From the NCBI RefSeq assembly GCF_002091675.1, contig NZ_BDAE01000025.1:1-64000 (forward strand): DNA of 64,000 nt, written 5' to 3'. The first letter of the stretch is position 1, and the number at the start of each line of letters is the position of its first letter. The notes beneath the pieces were generated by a model that made no database searches, had not been told where the DNA came from, and saw only the letters and a program-made list of their open reading frames with translations. Shown here in pieces: positions 10,723 through 19,714 of this stretch. A program made the position numbers and the translations under genes. This stretch comes from Pseudomonas luteola NBRC 103146 (GTDB taxonomy: Bacteria; Pseudomonadota; Gammaproteobacteria; Pseudomonadales; Pseudomonadaceae).

Positions 10723-11642
10723 GCGTTGCGTGTATGTGGGATCAGAAACTCCATCAATGCCTTTTGCGCATGCAGGCGGTTTTCTGCTTCATCCCATACG
10801 ACCGAGCGTGGATCTTCCAGCAGGTCGTGACTGATCTCTTCTCCGCGGTGGGCTGGAAGGCAGTGCATGAAAACGACGTCCCGGCTGGCTTTGTCCAAGA
10901 GCTCACGCGAGACCTGATACGCCTTGAACGTTTCCAGACGGATTTTCGATTCCTCTTCCTGGCCCATGGATGTCCAAACGTCAGTGCTGACCAGATGAGC
11001 GCCTTCTACGGCCTCCGTTGGATCACGAACAATCTGAATGCGGGCACCGGCGCGCTCAACGAAGCGGGCGTTTGGCTCAAAGCCTTCAGGGCAGGCCACG
11101 CGCAAGGTGAAGTCCAGTTGTTCGGCAGCTTCTATATAGCTGTTGCACATGTTGTTCCCGTCGCCGATCCAGGCCACAACCTTGCCCTGAATGCTGCCGC
11201 GGTGTTCGAAGAATGTCTGCATATCAGCCAGCAGCTGACAGGGATGAAGGTCATCAGACAGTCCATTGATAACCGGAACGTTGGAGTTTGCCGCAAAGGT
11301 CGTCAGGGTGCTGTGGGCATAGGTACGGATCATGACACCATCGAGCATACGGGACATGACGCGGGCACAGTCATCTACCGGCTCACCGCGGCCTAACTGA
11401 GTGTCGCGCGGGGACAGGAAAATGGCTTGGCCACCTAGCTGGATCATGCCTGCCTCGAAGGACAGACGCGTACGGGTCGAGGCCTTTTCGAAAATCATGC
11501 CAAGAACACGATTTTTCAACGGTTCGTGGCTGACGCCTCGACTACGCAGTTCTTTCAGCTCGATGCCACGGCGGATCAGCTGCAACAGCTCATCGGGTGT
11601 GCAATCCATGAACGAAAGAAAATGCCGAGCGCTCATCATCAA
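10719..11642 (-). CDS. argF: Ornithine carbamoyltransferase (anabolic)
   Basis: A 307-residue enzyme that makes citrulline from ornithine and carbamoyl phosphate. The carbamoyl-phosphate site STRTR is near residue 55, HPCQ near residue 133, and the ornithine/catalytic motif HCLP near residue 263. Three consecutive Met codons (11642, 11639, 11636) open the frame; an AGG sits just upstream, so any may be used. The gene overlaps the downstream ABC ATPase by 4 bp. No convincing ArgR box was found by eye. Confidence 0.95.
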   Translation of the reverse strand: MMMSARHFLSFMDCTPDELLQLIRRGIELKELRSRGVSHEPLKNRVLGMIFEKASTRTRLSFEAGMIQLGGQAIFLSPRDTQLGRGEPVDDCARVMSRMLDGVMIRTYAHSTLTTFAANSNVPVINGLSDDLHPCQLLADMQTFFEHRGSIQGKVVAWIGDGNNMCNSYIEAAEQLDFTLRVACPEGFEPNARFVERAGARIQIVRDPTEAVEGAHLVSTDVWTSMGQEEESKIRLETFKAYQVSRELLDKASRDVVFMHCLPAHRGEEISHDLLEDPRSVVWDEAENRLHAQKALMEFLIPHTRNA

Positions 11643-11864
11643 TACCTATGAATACAGGCCAGGGGTGCCGGCCGGCTTCAGGAAAAACAGGCTACACCCA
11701 AAGCTACTGCCGCACCTATGCGGAGGAAAGGGAAGGGCCGGATCTTATAAGTAATTTATATATTTGCGCAAATCCCTGGCGAGGCTGCAGAAAAGATGAG
11801 ATTGCAACCGGTTATTACGCAAAAGGTAAAACTTCACAAAGATTGGAAAATTGTTCCGCTACGG
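11643..11864. other. Divergent intergenic region of argF and a lipoprotein gene
   Basis: This 222-bp stretch, together with the promoter and leader that follow it, separates argF from the lipoprotein gene. It must carry the argF promoter on the minus strand. I see AT-rich tracts around 11750-11765 but no operator I can name, and no coding frame. Confidence 0.4.
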
Positions 11865-11893
11865 TTGTTACATTTTTGTTAAATGACTACTAT
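11865..11893 (+). promoter_or_regulatory. Sigma70 promoter of the small lipoprotein gene
   Basis: TTGTTA at 11865-11870 and TACTAT at 11888-11893 are separated by exactly 17 bp. The predicted start of transcription near 11900 leaves a leader of about 65 bases before the lipoprotein ATG. Confidence 0.65.
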
Positions 11894-11967
11894 GCCGCCC
11901 GCCTTTCGAGGCGACGTTATTACCCCGCAACGGGGTTATTGGAAAATTGTATGCAAAGGAGTATTGC

Positions 11968-12399
11968 ATGAAACGCGTAGTGTATGCCGCTGCCTTCTCT
12001 ACTTTGGCCCTGCTCACTGGCTGTGCCAGCCAGAACGTAAGTCAGCCAGCTCTACCTCTGGGTGGCGCGGTTGATACCGGTTTGAAAGCGGATGTCAAAG
12101 TAGGTGAAACCATCACAGGTCAGTCTTCCGTAAACGTTCTGTTCGGTATGCTGAAGCTGGGTGGTGATAGCAAGTTTGCAGACGGCGTTACCTATGGTGG
12201 TGGCGAAGGTGGTTTTGCTCTGGGACTGGATCCAGTCTCCTCGGCCAAAGCTGCTGCAGCTTACAAGGCTGTCAAGGCTTCGGGTGCTGACGTAATCGTT
12301 GCTCCGCGTTATGAAGTCGATGTTCAGGACTACCTGGTGTACAAGGCCGTCAACGTCAAAGTGACTGGCCAGAAAGGCACCATCAGCTCTATCCATTAA
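11968..12399 (+). CDS. Small lipoprotein, function unknown
   Basis: A 143-residue protein with a lipoprotein signal peptide: basic start MKRVVYAAAF, hydrophobic core and lipobox LTGC with the lipidated cysteine at residue 19. The mature part is glycine- and alanine-rich with no motif I recognise; the C-terminal half (DVIVAPRYEVDVQDYLVYKAVNVKVTG region) looks like beta strands of a small envelope protein. ATG at 11968 has AAGGAG upstream; the in-frame ATG at 11947 has none. It has a strong promoter and is followed by a hairpin, so it is probably a well-expressed single gene. Confidence 0.8.
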   Translation: MKRVVYAAAFSTLALLTGCASQNVSQPALPLGGAVDTGLKADVKVGETITGQSSVNVLFGMLKLGGDSKFADGVTYGGGEGGFALGLDPVSSAKAAAAYKAVKASGADVIVAPRYEVDVQDYLVYKAVNVKVTGQKGTISSIH

Positions 12400-12408
12400 G
12401 GATGAGCT

Positions 12409-12439
12409 CGAACCGGCGGACATGGAGTTCGCCGGTTCG
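12409..12439 (+). terminator. Hairpin after the lipoprotein gene
   Basis: CGAACCGGCG at 12409-12418 pairs with CGCCGGTTCG at 12430-12439, starting 10 bp after the stop. There is no T-run, so termination may need other factors or the hairpin may protect the transcript end. Confidence 0.55.
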
Positions 12440-12629
12440 AAGAGAAACGACTGCCGCGTTCTTTCTTCCTCCCGCCAATTTCTCCTCCTGCGTCAAGTCA
12501 CGCCGTTATCAGGCTTGTAAATTGTTCCTGTTGTCCTTATCTGTATGGACGGGTGGCCAGAGGCAAAACCGAGCGTTTCACTGGGTTTTCCGTTACACTG
12601 GTCAGCACTGAAATTCAGCGAGGTGCACC

Positions 12630-12956
12630 GTGGATATCATCGAAACGATCAAAGAACAGATCGCCAATAACCCTGTTCTTCTTTACATGAAAGGCTCCCC
12701 CAATGCTCCGCAGTGCGGTTTCTCTGCCCGTGCCTCGCAAGCGTTGATGGCGTGTGGTGAGAAGTTCGCCTATGTGGACATCCTGCAAAATCCTGAGATC
12801 CGGGCCAATCTGCCTAAGTATGCCAATTGGCCAACGTTCCCCCAGTTGTGGGTAAACGGTGAGCTGGTAGGCGGTAGCGATATCCTGCTGGAGCTGCACG
12901 AAAAAGGTGAGCTTCAGCAGCTGGTCAAAGGCGCTGCGGGTAAAACCGAGGCCTGA
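12630..12956 (+). CDS. grxD: Monothiol glutaredoxin Grx4
   Basis: A 108-residue monothiol glutaredoxin with the CGFS active site at residues 29-32 and the glutathione-binding segments WPTFPQLW and GGSDI. Proteins of this family bind a bridging [2Fe-2S] cluster with glutathione and deliver or sense iron-sulfur clusters. The start codon is GTG with a weak GCGAGG site. A terminator follows about 80 bp downstream, so it is likely a single-gene transcript. Confidence 0.94.
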   Translation: MDIIETIKEQIANNPVLLYMKGSPNAPQCGFSARASQALMACGEKFAYVDILQNPEIRANLPKYANWPTFPQLWVNGELVGGSDILLELHEKGELQQLVKGAAGKTEA

Positions 12957-13032
12957 TCGGATGGCCAGATGAACTTCTGGTAACCGCTTCGGCTCTGACT
13001 GCCTGGGTTGTCCGGTAGTCAACCGGATTCAA

Positions 13033-13062
13033 CAAAGCCCCGCTTCGGCGGGGCTTTGTTTT
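13033..13062 (+). terminator. Rho-independent terminator after grxD
   Basis: CAAAGCCCCGC and GCGGGGCTTTG flank a TTCG tetraloop and are followed by TTTTG. This stable structure separates grxD from the MFS gene. Confidence 0.92.
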
Positions 13063-13074
13063 GCTGGAGTGGTT

Positions 13075-14169
13075 ATGTCTGAGAAGACATTGACAGGCTC
13101 TGCGCGTTGGGCTTGCGCTTATTTCTTTGCTATCAATGGACTGGTGCACGGCAGTCTGATGGCGCGGATACCGGCTTTGAAAATGCAGGCCGGACTTGAC
13201 GAAGGTACGCTTGGACAGGCGTTGCTGTGCCTGGGGCTGGGTAGCCGCCGGATTGTAATTGGTGGAGGGCTATTGCTCCTGCTTGCCTTTCCCTTAGTCG
13301 GGCTGGCCCATCAATGGATCAGCTTTGCCTTGGCGATGTACCTCATTGGTTTGGCCAGTGGCGCAATGGATGTTGCGGTCAACACGCAGTCTGTAGAAGT
13401 CGAACGAGCCCTTCGGCGTCCGACGCTTTCGCTTCTTCACGGGATGTACAGTCTTGGCGGCCTGGTCGGTGCGCTAGGGGCGGCTGCGCTGGTGGCATTG
13501 TCACCCGTCTGGCATTTCCTCTTACTGGCAGTGATTGCTCTTATCTTTCTGCTGCCTGGCGGTAAACGGCTTTTGCCTGATGAGCACATGCCTGCGCGCA
13601 CCCATAAAGGTTCGGGGCTGCGTTTGCCGCCCATGGCAGTCGTAGGGCTGGGTCTCATGGCGTTGTGTTCGTTTGTGTCCGAAGGCGCTATCGCTGACTG
13701 GAGCGTCTTGCTTCTGCATGATGTGAAAAGTGCCAGCGAAGGGTTATCCGCCTTGGGATATGCCGCTTTTTCCGCCACGATGGTATTTGGCCGACTCTTT
13801 GGCGATCGCCTGCGTGTTCGCTTTCAGGATTACTCACTGGTTCGTGCGCTTGGAGGGTTGGCAACACTGGGAATGGTTGTAGCGCTGCTGGCGCCTCATG
13901 CGATCATTTCGATCATTGGGTTTGCTCTGGCCGGTCTGGGACTGTCGATCATTGTGCCGATCCTTTTCAGTGCTGCAGGCAATCGCCCGGGCATTGATCC
14001 GGGCGTTGGCGTCGCCGCTGTTGCCACTCTGGGATATGGCGGGCTGCTCATGGGGCCTCCGCTGATCGGTCTGTTGGCCCAGGCAGTAGGACTCAAGCTG
14101 GCCTTGCTGTCCATTGTGATGTTATGTGCCGCGCTGTGTCTGCGCGCGGGCATCGTTCGAAGGGCATAG
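13075..14169 (+). CDS. MFS transporter (YbjJ-like), apparently missing one membrane segment
   Basis: A 364-residue major facilitator protein similar in pattern to the YbjJ-type family, with recognisable segments such as YFFAINGLVHGSLMARIPALK, GAMDVAVNTQ and LLHGMYSLGGLVGA. ATG at 13075 fits the GGAG at 13066-13069; the frame also opens with GTG at 13069. After TM1 the sequence runs ALLCLGLGSRRIVIGGG. In homologues I know, about 16 residues (end of TM2 and the conserved loop) sit between GLG and SRR. Their absence leaves 11 or fewer segments and may abolish transport. Substrate unknown. Confidence 0.8.
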   Translation: MSEKTLTGSARWACAYFFAINGLVHGSLMARIPALKMQAGLDEGTLGQALLCLGLGSRRIVIGGGLLLLLAFPLVGLAHQWISFALAMYLIGLASGAMDVAVNTQSVEVERALRRPTLSLLHGMYSLGGLVGALGAAALVALSPVWHFLLLAVIALIFLLPGGKRLLPDEHMPARTHKGSGLRLPPMAVVGLGLMALCSFVSEGAIADWSVLLLHDVKSASEGLSALGYAAFSATMVFGRLFGDRLRVRFQDYSLVRALGGLATLGMVVALLAPHAIISIIGFALAGLGLSIIVPILFSAAGNRPGIDPGVGVAAVATLGYGGLLMGPPLIGLLAQAVGLKLALLSIVMLCAALCLRAGIVRRA

Positions 14170-14261
14170 CGAGCCAGCTGCCTGATATTGTCCAAGTGGA
14201 TGCAAGGAACTTCCTGACGCCTTCGTGAGCCTATCGGTCATCACTCGACGATAATAAGCAC

Positions 14262-16256
14262 GTGCGTATTCCCTGGCAGGTCTTCCTTGCGCCGAGCCCG
14301 TTGGCGCTCAAGTTTGCGGTCAAGACGCTTTTTGCGGCGTGTCTGGCCCTATGGCTTGCGTTTCGATTCGATCTTGAACAGCCCACATGGTCGATGATGA
14401 CGGTCTTTATAGTCTCGCAGCCGTTGTCCGGCATGGTGGTAGCCAAGGGTCTGTTTCGTCTGATCGGGACCGTAGCTGGGACGATCATGTCTGTGGTGTT
14501 GATTGGCCTGTTTGCACAGACGCCCTGGGCTTTTCTTCTGGCCATGGCGCTCTGGCTCGGGTTGTGCACCGCTGCGTCGACCTTGCTGCGCAATCATGTG
14601 TCCTATGCCTTCGTTCTGGCCGGCTACACCGTAGCGATCATCGGCCTGCCAGCCATTGCTCAGCCGCTCGGCGTCTTTGATCAGGCAGTCGCTCGCTGTA
14701 CGGAAATCTGTATGGGCATCATTGTGGCGTCTATCGTCAGCTCGGTGATCTGGCCGCAACGTGTAGAGCAGAACCTGAGTCAACAGGCCAGCAAGGTGTG
14801 GCAGGCGGGTCTGCAGGCAGCACGCGCTGAGGTGGCTGAAGATGAAACCGCTGCGACCGGACTGCTTGGGGTGTTTGGCCAGATCGTGGCTGTCGATGCG
14901 CAGCGCGACCACACATGGTTCGAGGGCCATCGAGGACGTCAGCGTGCCCGTGCGTTGCGACTGTTCTGTCGAGATCTGCTGAGCCTGTTGCGTACCTCGC
15001 GGGGCGTGGTTCGCCAGTGGCGTAACCTTGAAGCAGGTGAACGAGAGGCGGTCGCGCCCTGGCGTGAGGAGGTTATCCAACATCTGGACCCGTTCGAGCC
15101 AGCGGCCATTGATGCATTGCTCAACCGGCTCCGTGACGAGCTCAATGACCCACGTTACAACAATGACCAGCGCTACTTTCTAGCTCGCCTGGGCATTCTG
15201 CTCGGCAAGGCGCTAACGGCTGAACAGGCCGAACGGGCGGTTGCCCGTGGCGTGGCTGATGACAGTGCTCCTTCGGCACTGTCCTGGCACCGTGACATCC
15301 AGACGGCGCTGTTGTATGGAATGCGCAGCGCGTTGGCATTGCTCGGACTTGCGATCTTCTGGTTGAACACCGCTTGGCCTGCCGCAACCGGTGCCATGCT
15401 GTTGGGTGCTGTTTTATGCAGCCTGTTCGCCAACCGCGATAACGCCGTTCAGATCGGCCTAAGTTTTCTTCGTGGTATTGCCTACGCCATCGTGGTGGCT
15501 ATTGTTGTCAGCCAGGCCGTATTGCCGTCATGGTCCGGCTTCCCGTTATTGTGCCTGGGTATGGGGGTTCCGCTGTTTTTTGCCGCGCTTGGAATGGCGG
15601 GGCCGCCAGCGGTGGTAGGTACGGCTACTGCGTTTGCGTTGCACTTCATTGTGCTGGTTTCGCCAAACAACCATACCCGCATGGACATGGCTAACCTGCT
15701 CAATCAGGCCCAGGCGCTGGTCATTGGAGTTGGCTTTGCCGTCGTGATCTTTCGTTTGATTACGCTGCGTCACCCGCGGCGGCTGATCCGAAGAGTTCTT
15801 TCAGCCACGACCTATGACCTGCAGCGTCTGACAGAGCGCCCTCTTGGTATTGCTGAAACCTGGTTTGGAGGGCGGATGGCCGATCGATTGCTGCAACTGG
15901 CACGCAATATCAACCTCATGCCGCTTCATGAACGTCGTCGCTGGCACGATGGCCTGCTGGCATTGGATCTGGGTAACGAGCTGTTGCACCTGCGCGCCTG
16001 CCTTGACGGGGCGACCGGCTCACTGGCGGCGGAGCGCGATCGTTTCCTACAGGCGTTTTCGGCAGCCCTGGCAAATGGTCTGGAGCACGTACGGCCGGAG
16101 CAGCTGGATGAACCCGCGAACCGATTACGCTCTGTATTAGAAGCCGTACCAGAGCCGGATGAGCCCAAGCGCCTGGCTCATGGAGCGGTTCGCCAGTTGC
16201 AGCGAACCTGGACGATGTGGTGCCAATCGCTTGAGGATCACCATGGACCTGCATGA
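14262..16256 (+). CDS. aaeB: FUSC/AaeB-type efflux membrane protein
   Basis: A 664-residue inner-membrane protein of the fusaric acid resistance / p-hydroxybenzoate efflux family. Two blocks of membrane helices (about residues 15-160 and 345-490) each precede a cytoplasmic helical region, the usual FUSC layout. The best start is GTG at 14262; its ribosome site is poor. It overlaps the next gene, which encodes the small DUF1656 protein, by 14 bp, followed by a membrane fusion protein: a complete AaeB-AaeX-AaeA unit. No local regulator or outer-membrane factor is encoded. The exported compound, probably an aromatic acid, is inferred from family only. Confidence 0.88.
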   Translation: MRIPWQVFLAPSPLALKFAVKTLFAACLALWLAFRFDLEQPTWSMMTVFIVSQPLSGMVVAKGLFRLIGTVAGTIMSVVLIGLFAQTPWAFLLAMALWLGLCTAASTLLRNHVSYAFVLAGYTVAIIGLPAIAQPLGVFDQAVARCTEICMGIIVASIVSSVIWPQRVEQNLSQQASKVWQAGLQAARAEVAEDETAATGLLGVFGQIVAVDAQRDHTWFEGHRGRQRARALRLFCRDLLSLLRTSRGVVRQWRNLEAGEREAVAPWREEVIQHLDPFEPAAIDALLNRLRDELNDPRYNNDQRYFLARLGILLGKALTAEQAERAVARGVADDSAPSALSWHRDIQTALLYGMRSALALLGLAIFWLNTAWPAATGAMLLGAVLCSLFANRDNAVQIGLSFLRGIAYAIVVAIVVSQAVLPSWSGFPLLCLGMGVPLFFAALGMAGPPAVVGTATAFALHFIVLVSPNNHTRMDMANLLNQAQALVIGVGFAVVIFRLITLRHPRRLIRRVLSATTYDLQRLTERPLGIAETWFGGRMADRLLQLARNINLMPLHERRRWHDGLLALDLGNELLHLRACLDGATGSLAAERDRFLQAFSAALANGLEHVRPEQLDEPANRLRSVLEAVPEPDEPKRLAHGAVRQLQRTWTMWCQSLEDHHGPA

Positions 16257-16446
16257 ATGGGCTATCGGCGGCGTTTACCTGAGCCCGCTGTTTCTTTATG
16301 CGGTAGCGGCTTTATTACTGACAGGTGTGATTCGGCTGGTCATGCATAAATTTCATGCGAGTCGCTGGATCTGGCATGAGGCGCTATTTGGGTGCGCACT
16401 GTTTCTGCTGCTGCTCGCAGCCATTACCTGGGTTGCCGCAACGTGA
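16243..16446 (+). CDS. aaeX: DUF1656 small membrane protein (AaeX-like)
   Basis: A 67-residue protein with two hydrophobic segments (about residues 15-35 and 45-65). Its start MDLHEWAIGGVYLSP is typical of DUF1656, which is nearly always encoded between a FUSC pump and its HlyD-type partner. The ATG at 16243 lies inside the end of aaeB, so translation is coupled. Its exact role in the pump is unknown. Confidence 0.85.
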   Translation: MDLHEWAIGGVYLSPLFLYAVAALLLTGVIRLVMHKFHASRWIWHEALFGCALFLLLLAAITWVAAT

Positions 16447-16488
16447 CGTGGTCAAGGTGAATATGAACGCTTGGATGAGGAGGGCATG

Positions 16489-17391
16489 ATGCGCAAGGTG
16501 GCCCGTGTAGCGATTACAGTGGTCGTGGTGATAGTGGCCGTGCTGGCTGGCCTATGGCTGTGGCGGTTTTACATGCTCTCGCCCTGGACGCGTGATGCAC
16601 GTGTTCGAGCCGATGTCGTAGTCGTCTCGCCCGATGTGGCCGGTTGGGTGACTCGCTTGCCTGTCAAGGATAATCAGCTGGTCAAGAAAGGTGATCTGAT
16701 CATGCAGATCGACCGGGAGCGATACCAGGCTACGCTCAACCACGCCCGTGCCGTTGCCGATACACGCAAACAGCAGCTGCGCCTGCGTGAGAGCGAGGCT
16801 GAGCGCCGTAATCGTCTGGGTGTCAGCGCCATTAGTGCCGAAGACAGGGAAAATGCGCAGATTAACGCTGCCGTGGCACGGAGTCAGTATCAGGAAGCGC
16901 TGACGGATATCCGGCTGGCGGAGCTTAACCTGGCGCGTAGCCAAGTGCTGGCGCCTCGCGAAGGGCGCATCACGAACCTGCGATTTGCCGAAGGTAACTA
17001 CGTACGTACCGGTGAAGCTGTCATGGCGCTGGTTGATACGCGCTCTTTCTACGTCATGGCCTATTTCGAGGAAACCAAGATCCCGCATATTGCAGTAGGG
17101 GATGCCGTCAATATCCGCCTGATGAGCCACAAGGGGATTCTCAAGGGGCGTGTGGCCAGCATCAGTAGCGGAATCACCGACCGCAACGCAAGCCCGGACG
17201 AGCAGCTATTGGCGGAAGTTCAGCCCACGTTCAATTGGGTACGACTGGCGCAACGTATTCCGGTCCGCGTAGAGCTCTTGGATGTGCCGCCGGAGGTGCA
17301 ATTGAGTGCCGGAATGACCGCTAGCGTCTCGGTGCTCGATGCCGAAGGGCATCATCCGCTGGAGGGGTGGCGCAGTCTGTGGGATTACTAG
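16489..17391 (+). CDS. aaeA: HlyD-family membrane fusion protein (AaeA-like)
   Basis: A 300-residue periplasmic adaptor anchored by one N-terminal helix (about residues 5-27). YMLSPWTRDARVRAD near residue 29 is typical of AaeA-type adaptors. A biotinyl-lipoyl-like domain, a short coiled-coil hairpin (about 85-155) and a beta-barrel domain follow. A perfect AGGAGG at 16478-16483 serves two adjacent ATGs at 16486 and 16489; spacing favours the second. It should link the AaeB pump to an outer-membrane channel encoded elsewhere. Confidence 0.88.
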   Translation: MRKVARVAITVVVVIVAVLAGLWLWRFYMLSPWTRDARVRADVVVVSPDVAGWVTRLPVKDNQLVKKGDLIMQIDRERYQATLNHARAVADTRKQQLRLRESEAERRNRLGVSAISAEDRENAQINAAVARSQYQEALTDIRLAELNLARSQVLAPREGRITNLRFAEGNYVRTGEAVMALVDTRSFYVMAYFEETKIPHIAVGDAVNIRLMSHKGILKGRVASISSGITDRNASPDEQLLAEVQPTFNWVRLAQRIPVRVELLDVPPEVQLSAGMTASVSVLDAEGHHPLEGWRSLWDY

Positions 17392-17603
17392 CGGGCCCGC
17401 CGACAACTCTCGAGACACATGCCGTCACACAAATAGCTATGGTTGATCAGGTCGGATAGCCCACGTTGCTGTTGCCGCCGTAAGCGTATTCGGCATCCGA
17501 GCCATATGCCGACCGCTCCAGTCCCGCCGCGTCAGCGGGGCTGTAGGGTCGCACTTTTAAGCCTCTACCCTTTATCTCGCGAAACAGTCCCTTTATCCCG
17601 GTT

Positions 17604-17617
17604 ACGACTAAAGTCGT
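17604..17617. promoter_or_regulatory. Dyad upstream of the DUF485-actP operon
   Basis: ACGAC-TAAA-GTCGT is a perfect 5-bp dyad 70 bp before the DUF485 gene, inside an otherwise gene-free 295-bp stretch (17392-17686). It is a reasonable binding site for a regulator of acetate uptake, such as a CrbR/ErdR-type LuxR-family response regulator, but I cannot confirm the factor. Confidence 0.4.
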
Positions 17618-17686
17618 CTGGCTGTCAGGTGCCGGTAGCCTAGAGTACAAATCGACGATCCCCGTCACGCTGTGAGGACAACAATA

Positions 17687-17995
17687 ATGAACGACAGCAT
17701 CTACCGGCGGATAGAACAAAATCCGCAATTCAAAGAACTGGTTGCCAAGCGTGAGCGTTTTGCCTGGCTGCTTTCCCTAATCATGTTAGGACTCTACGTC
17801 GCCTTCATCCTGCTTATCGCCTTTGCGCCACATGTATTAGGTGCTCGGATCAACCCGGATAGTCCGATTACCTGGGGAATTCCGATCGGTGTCGGTCTGA
17901 TTCTTTCCGCTTTTATCCTGACAGGTGTCTATGTTCGCCGTGCCAATGGTGAATTCGACCAGCTTAACCGTGCCATTTTGAAGGAGGTTCAATAA
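17687..17995 (+). CDS. yjcH: DUF485 membrane protein (YjcH-like)
   Basis: A 102-residue protein with two membrane segments (about 25-47 and 60-82), starting [19 protein letters not shown], typical of DUF485. These genes almost always precede actP. ATG at 17687 is chosen over GTG at 17672, which overlaps the GAGG used as ribosome site. Its stop overlaps the actP start by one base, so the two are translationally coupled. It probably assists or modulates the ActP symporter. Confidence 0.93.
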   Translation: MNDSIYRRIEQNPQFKELVAKRERFAWLLSLIMLGLYVAFILLIAFAPHVLGARINPDSPITWGIPIGVGLILSAFILTGVYVRRANGEFDQLNRAILKEVQ

Positions 17996-19653
17996 TGAAA
18001 GCGCCTCTCTCTGCAGTAATGGGACTGGCTCTGTTCGCTCCGGCTGCCTGGGCTGCCGATGCGTTGACCGGTGCCGTTCAACGGCAACCTTTGAACGTGG
18101 CCGCTATCGTAATGTTCGTTGCTTTCGTGGCGGGGACATTGGGGATCACTTATTGGGCTTCCAAACGCAACCGTTCAGCGGCAGATTACTACGCTGCTGG
18201 CGGTCGCATCACGGGCTTTCAGAATGGTTTGGCAATCGCAGGCGACTATATGTCTGCCGCCTCCTTTCTGGGTATTTCCGCGCTGGTATTTACGTCGGGT
18301 TATGACGGCCTGATCTACTCCATCGGCTTTCTGGTCGGATGGCCGATCATTCTGTTCCTGATTGCCGAGCGCTTGCGTAACCTGGGCAAATACACCTTTG
18401 CCGACGTTGCCTCCTACCGTCTCAAGCAGAAGGAAATCCGTACCCTGTCTGCCTGTGGTTCGTTGGTGGTGGTGGCGTTGTACCTGATCGCTCAGATGGT
18501 GGGTGCGGGCAAGCTGATTCAGCTGCTATTCGGCCTTGACTACCACGTGGCGGTGATCCTGGTCGGCATCCTCATGGTGATGTACGTATTGTTTGGTGGC
18601 ATGCTAGCAACCACCTGGGTACAGATCATCAAGGCGGTGCTGCTGCTTTCGGGCGCAAGCTTCATGGCCGTCATGGTAATGAAGTCCGTCAACTTCGACT
18701 TCAGTGCGCTGTTCTCCCAGGCTATCGCGGTCCATCCGAAAGGCGAGGCCATCATGAGTCCTGGTGGTCAGGTAAAAGACCCGATCTCAGCCTTTTCTCT
18801 GGGTCTGGCGTTGATGTTTGGTACAGCAGGTCTGCCGCACATTCTTATGCGCTTCTTCACGGTGAGTGATGCCAAGGAAGCCCGCAAGAGCGTGTTCTAC
18901 GCTACCGGTTTCATCGGTTATTTCTACATCCTGACCTTTATCATCGGTTTCGGCGCGATCCTGCTCGTCAGCACCAATCCTGCGTTCAAGGATGCTGCCG
19001 GTGGCCTGATTGGTGGCAACAACATGGCGGCGGTGCATTTGGCCAACGCGGTGGGTGGCAGCATCTTCCTGGGGTTCATCTCGGCGGTAGCGTTTGCAAC
19101 CATCCTGGCGGTGGTAGCAGGTCTGACCCTGGCGGGTGCCTCGGCGGTGTCCCATGACCTCTATGCCAGCGTGATCAAGAAAGGCAATGCCAACGAAAAG
19201 GATGAGCTGCGTGTCTCCAAGATCACCACTGTGACGCTGGGCGTGGTTGCGATCGGCTTGGGTATTCTGTTCGAGAAACAGAACATTGCCTTCATGGTGG
19301 GTCTGGCTTTCTCGATCGCGGCCAGCTGTAACTTCCCGGTACTGCTGCTCTCCATGTACTGGAAGAAACTGACCACGCGAGGTGCCATGATTGGTGGCTG
19401 GTTGGGGCTGATCACAGCGGTAGCTCTGATGATTCTGGGCCCGACCATCTGGGTCACTATCCTGGGTCATGAAAAGGCGATCTACCCTTATGAGTATCCA
19501 GCACTGTTCTCCATGCTCGTAGCGTTCATCGGGATCTGGTTCTTCTCGATTACGGACAAATCTACCGCAGCCGATGAAGAGCGTGCTCGATTCTTCCCGC
19601 AGTTCGTTCGCTCTCAGACGGGTCTTGGCGCTTCCGGCGCAGTGGCTCACTAA
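17995..19653 (+). CDS. actP: Cation/acetate symporter ActP
   Basis: A 552-residue sodium:solute symporter with about 13 membrane segments and a cleavable N-terminal signal-like segment ending AAWAAD near residue 22. The [24 protein letters not shown] region and [12 protein letters not shown] are characteristic of ActP, which imports acetate and glycolate with a cation. An AAGGAGG ribosome site lies inside the end of the DUF485 gene. A hairpin terminator follows. Confidence 0.95.
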   Translation: MKAPLSAVMGLALFAPAAWAADALTGAVQRQPLNVAAIVMFVAFVAGTLGITYWASKRNRSAADYYAAGGRITGFQNGLAIAGDYMSAASFLGISALVFTSGYDGLIYSIGFLVGWPIILFLIAERLRNLGKYTFADVASYRLKQKEIRTLSACGSLVVVALYLIAQMVGAGKLIQLLFGLDYHVAVILVGILMVMYVLFGGMLATTWVQIIKAVLLLSGASFMAVMVMKSVNFDFSALFSQAIAVHPKGEAIMSPGGQVKDPISAFSLGLALMFGTAGLPHILMRFFTVSDAKEARKSVFYATGFIGYFYILTFIIGFGAILLVSTNPAFKDAAGGLIGGNNMAAVHLANAVGGSIFLGFISAVAFATILAVVAGLTLAGASAVSHDLYASVIKKGNANEKDELRVSKITTVTLGVVAIGLGILFEKQNIAFMVGLAFSIAASCNFPVLLLSMYWKKLTTRGAMIGGWLGLITAVALMILGPTIWVTILGHEKAIYPYEYPALFSMLVAFIGIWFFSITDKSTAADEERARFFPQFVRSQTGLGASGAVAH

Positions 19654-19665
19654 GTCGTACTGAAT

Positions 19666-19693
19666 CGGCAGGCTCGTCAGGGCCTGCCGTTTT
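19666..19693 (+). terminator. Terminator after actP
   Basis: CGGCAGGC at 19666-19673 pairs with GCCTGCCG at 19682-19689 and is followed by TTTTCATTT, 13 bp after the actP stop. Confidence 0.85.
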
Positions 19694-19714
19694 CATTTCA
19701 GGCGAATTCGCGTC

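Noticed and set aside
17447-17728. 93-codon minus-strand frame upstream of DUF485
   Set aside because: Overlaps the DUF485 start and the dyad; no ribosome site; composition not convincing.
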